Assembly: GCA_020342235.1 (NCBI GenBank)
Contig: CP073212.1
Span: 434,001 to 498,000 of the forward strand
Direction: 5' to 3'
Length of the DNA: 64,000 nucleotides
From: Saccharomycopsis phalli
Lineage: Eukaryota > Ascomycota > Saccharomycetes > Ascoideales > Saccharomycopsidaceae
A program made the position numbers and the translations under genes. Position 1 is the first letter of the stretch; every line of letters starts with the position of its first letter. The notes below the pieces were generated by a model that saw only the letters and a program-made list of their open reading frames with translations, was not told the origin of the DNA and did not search any database. This document shows, piece by piece, positions 61,389 to 64,000 of this stretch.

Positions 61389-62984
61389 ATGTCGAAAGAG
61401 CAGAAAAAGCAGTTGGCCGATGCCAGTGACGACGCGATAGCAGCGATTGCCGGAGAACGGGGCCACGATATTGGCGACAAGGAGAAGGAGAACCAAATCA
61501 CAAACGACGCGGTGGAAGCCGCGGTGATGCGGTACGTTGGAGGAGGAGATTACCAGTGGGGAATCTTTGACGAGAGCATTGGGTTGCACAAGCCGGAGAA
61601 GAAGAAGGAGACGCGGTCGGAGGACGACGAGAGCGCAAAGAAGCGGCGGAAGCTTGACCGGGCGTCCGAAGAGACTTCCGAGCCGCCAACCGGCGAGGTG
61701 CGGGCCAAAAACGCGTTGGTGGACCCCGAATTGGCTCAATTGGACGGGCTGGCGAACGAGCACGACCAGCTTGTGCAGGCGGCAATCAACGACGCGAAAC
61801 AGCTTGCTTCGTTTTCGGGATTCGACGGGAGTCCATACATTGACAGCGACAAACTGCAGACAACCGGCCCGGTGGCACCGTCGAAAAACGCAGTGGCGTC
61901 ACGTGGGTATGCCCCGCACAAACAGGACATGGTCAGCCTTCCAAGCACCGACGTTGCCACGTTAGTAGCCCAGGCGGCTACCAACGCCAGGGCTTTTGTC
62001 ACGGTGCGGCCGGTGGGGAAGATGTTCAGCAAACAGGAGCACGAGGGGATCGACAACTTTATTTCCAGCTACTGCCAGATCAACAATCTCAGCCGCGAAG
62101 ACATTTGCAAACGAATCTGGCTGAATAATCGCGTCAAGGACAACTTCTGGGAGTCTCTCCAGCAGGTCCTTCCCGACCGCACACGAGCCCTGGTGTATAA
62201 GCACGTGCGCCGTGCGTATCACGTGTTTGCGGTCCGGGGTAAGTGGACGCCGGAGGAGGATGCGCAGCTTGGAGAGTTGGCAAAGGATCGGGAAGGCCAA
62301 TGGAAGCAGATTGGCGAGATCATGGGCCGGATGCCGGAGGATTGCCGGGATCGGTGGCGAAATTACGTCAAGTGCGGGAACATCAGGGCTCAGAACAAGT
62401 GGCTGGTGGCAGAGGAGGATAAATTGAAGCAGATTATCAGTGAGATTTTCCTGGCCAACCCCGAGAATCCCGTGATCAACTGGACCGTGGTGTCGGACAA
62501 AATGGGCGGAGTCCGGTCCCGGATCCAGTGCCGATACAAGTGGCACAAACTTCTTAAGCGGCAGGCGAGTCAACGTGCAGCAAATATGGACGACGAGGAC
62601 AAGTACTGGTTGCTATCTCGGTTGAAGGAGATGTACTACAATGGGAGATTGGATAGTGAGAGCGAGATCGACTGGGAGTCGTTGGCGTTTATCCATCCTG
62701 CAAAGTACTGGACGGGCTCGGATTTCCGCATGTCCTACGAGAAGATGCGGCTGAACATCAAGGACTTTAAGCACAAGAAGTTGGACGAGATCTGCACCAT
62801 TTTGATTGAAGAGATTTACGGCGGAGGTGCGCGTTTGGTGGGGGGAAACACAAATGTGTTTGATGTCGGCCAGATTGTGCGAAAGGGCGAGGAGAAGAAG
62901 GAGAAGAAGGGCGAGGATGTGGAAATTGCTACTGCAGCAGCAGCAGTGGCCGCTGCTGATTTGTGGAATCCTCGCCAACAGTGA
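61389..62984 (+). CDS. REB1: General regulatory factor Reb1 (Myb-type DNA-binding protein)
   Basis: Essential nuclear factor that binds CGGGTAA, clears nucleosomes from promoters and terminates Pol I/II transcription. The 531-residue product has an acidic, Ala-rich N-terminus and a DNA-binding region from about residue 212: SKQEHEGIDNFISSYC, EDICKRIW.NNRVKDNFW, YKHVRRAYHVF, then Myb repeat 1 RGKWTPEEDAQLGELAKDREGQW...GRMPEDCRDRWRNYVKCG and Myb repeat 2 NKW.VAEEDKLKQII...INWTVVSDKMGGVRSRIQCRYKWHKLL. CTG codons 245, 268 and 339 fall where Ser is expected. A Lys/Glu and Ala-rich tail ends it. It lacks the long insertion S. cerevisiae has in Myb repeat 2. ATG 61389 is the first in frame. Confidence 0.95.
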   Translation: MSKEQKKQLADASDDAIAAIAGERGHDIGDKEKENQITNDAVEAAVMRYVGGGDYQWGIFDESIGLHKPEKKKETRSEDDESAKKRRKLDRASEETSEPPTGEVRAKNALVDPELAQLDGLANEHDQLVQAAINDAKQLASFSGFDGSPYIDSDKLQTTGPVAPSKNAVASRGYAPHKQDMVSLPSTDVATLVAQAATNARAFVTVRPVGKMFSKQEHEGIDNFISSYCQINNLSREDICKRIWLNNRVKDNFWESLQQVLPDRTRALVYKHVRRAYHVFAVRGKWTPEEDAQLGELAKDREGQWKQIGEIMGRMPEDCRDRWRNYVKCGNIRAQNKWLVAEEDKLKQIISEIFLANPENPVINWTVVSDKMGGVRSRIQCRYKWHKLLKRQASQRAANMDDEDKYWLLSRLKEMYYNGRLDSESEIDWESLAFIHPAKYWTGSDFRMSYEKMRLNIKDFKHKKLDEICTILIEEIYGGGARLVGGNTNVFDVGQIVRKGEEKKEKKGEDVEIATAAAAVAAADLWNPRQQ

Positions 62985-64000
62985 GAAATGAAGGAGGGCG
63001 GAGGTATAATGAGCATGAGGAATGTGTTGTATGGTATTTCAATAAGTATTCCAGACAATGTTTAGAGTGTCTGTAAAATAATGGTGATGTTGTTTTGTGT
63101 TCCATTTGTATTGTCTGAATGTAGTGGCCAATATAATGATAAAGATGTACGGAGTATAGTAGCTGTAATATACGTAATGTGAAAATGTGGCAAGCCGAGG
63201 CTATAACAGAAGATGATCTATTGCAAGTTGTCTATATTACAAATTTATTGGTGTTACAAGTTGTCTATACTACAAGTTTCCGACTATTAAATGCCATCAC
63301 CATAACCAAAAGGCATTTTCCAACCCAAACAAACCCGCCGAGTCTTTTCAACATGAAACACAAGCAATCCAGATCAAAGTATGTATCCCATGATACAGTA
63401 CACCACAACCCTGTGATTTCCAATTATACATTTTTCAACAGTGTCATATATCTGAACAAGTACACCATGCCATTGCCATACAACAGACCTTTTAGCGACA
63501 TTGCACCTATTTATAATAAACACACTCAGCTGGTATAACTTGCACTAGTCATATATTAAAGTCACCAGCTTTAGTCTGTAAGATGTATAGGCTCAATGGA
63601 ATGCCCAGTTGTATAGACTGAATCGGTCCATGGTCAGTACCTGATTCTCCAGAGCATTGTATACATTTACCATTTATACACGTAATCGCCATAAACCATT
63701 TCAAGAACCATTTCGCCAGTGGGCACGTTCAAAAATACAATAGCTTGTTGCCCAAATTTCACTGAAAAATATGATACAACTAAATACAATAGCTGGCTCC
63801 ATTCTACCATTGTGAAACGAGTCACGTTAGAATGCATTACATGTGTCGCAATTGTGGGGTATTAGAACACTGCCAAGTCAACCAATGAACTAGCAAATTT
63901 GATTTAGACAGAATTATTGGTAAATTAAAGCCTAGTGTGTCATACTAAGTAGAAATGTTTTCTTTTGGTCTAGCATTGACTTACTGTCGTCTAATGCGAA
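62985..64000. other. Right-end intergenic sequence
   Basis: REB1 3' flank and AT-rich DNA. A 119-codon open frame at 63179-63538 has no signal peptide, domain or codon bias and is not called as a gene. No repeat or RNA gene is recognised. Confidence 0.4.

Noticed and set aside
63179-63538. 119-codon open frame at the right edge
   Set aside because: No motif, no codon bias, AT-rich; about what chance gives in 1 kb of AT-rich DNA.

Overview
The window is a 64 kb piece of a budding-yeast nuclear genome (Saccharomycotina). Genes are mostly intronless, and the few introns seen are very short (42-65 nt) with the branch point only a few bases from the 3' splice site. Three CTG codons in the Myb DNA-binding region of the REB1 gene sit where S. 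cerevisiae Reb1, or the Myb consensus, has serine. This places the organism in the CUG-Ser clade (Debaryomyces/Metschnikowia/Candida relatives). Residues written as Leu from CTG in a standard-code translation should therefore be read as Ser. The species is not identifiable by eye.

Layout, left to right: a small secreted protein; a membrane-anchored protein with a CLASP/TOG-like domain; FKS1 (1,3-beta-glucan synthase, minus strand); a divergent cullin lacking its neddylation domain; a 4.2 kb gene-free stretch with tRNA-Asp(GTC) and a possible solo LTR; a Ser/Thr-rich secreted wall protein; APE3 and an SHG1-like COMPASS subunit, transcribed divergently; an SPS1-like kinase next to an SPS2/ECM33-like GPI protein (as in S. 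cerevisiae); KAR4; an atypical Ras-like GTPase; an M20 peptidase; an AGE1-like ArfGAP; VPS54 (GARP) meeting RCO1 (Rpd3S) tail to tail with zero spacing; a 3.4 kb gene-free stretch of repeats; NSP1 and a coiled-coil protein, divergent; RSA3; a small secreted protein with Kex2 sites; an amino-acid permease; intron-bearing tRNA-Pro(TGG) followed by TPT1; and REB1.

The genes are mainly housekeeping ones (cell wall, trafficking, chromatin, ribosome assembly, tRNA splicing). A mating/meiosis group (SPS1, SPS2, KAR4) lies within 4 kb, and the SPS1 and SPS2 promoters carry Ndt80/MSE-like sites. Almost every intergenic region holds its own short tandem repeat, and several genes contain in-frame 15-bp repeats. 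Two dispersed intergenic repeat families are visible: a ~110-bp element with potential hairpins (four copies) and a TATA-containing promoter-like module (four copies, all on the plus strand).

The observations most worth following are: the SPS1-like kinase with Asn in place of the catalytic HRD Asp; the cullin without a neddylation domain; the membrane-tethered TOG-like protein; four regularly spaced GGGTAAC sites plus an upstream ORF and hairpin just before REB1; the ~510-residue repeat tail on Vps54; and the hairpin repeat family.
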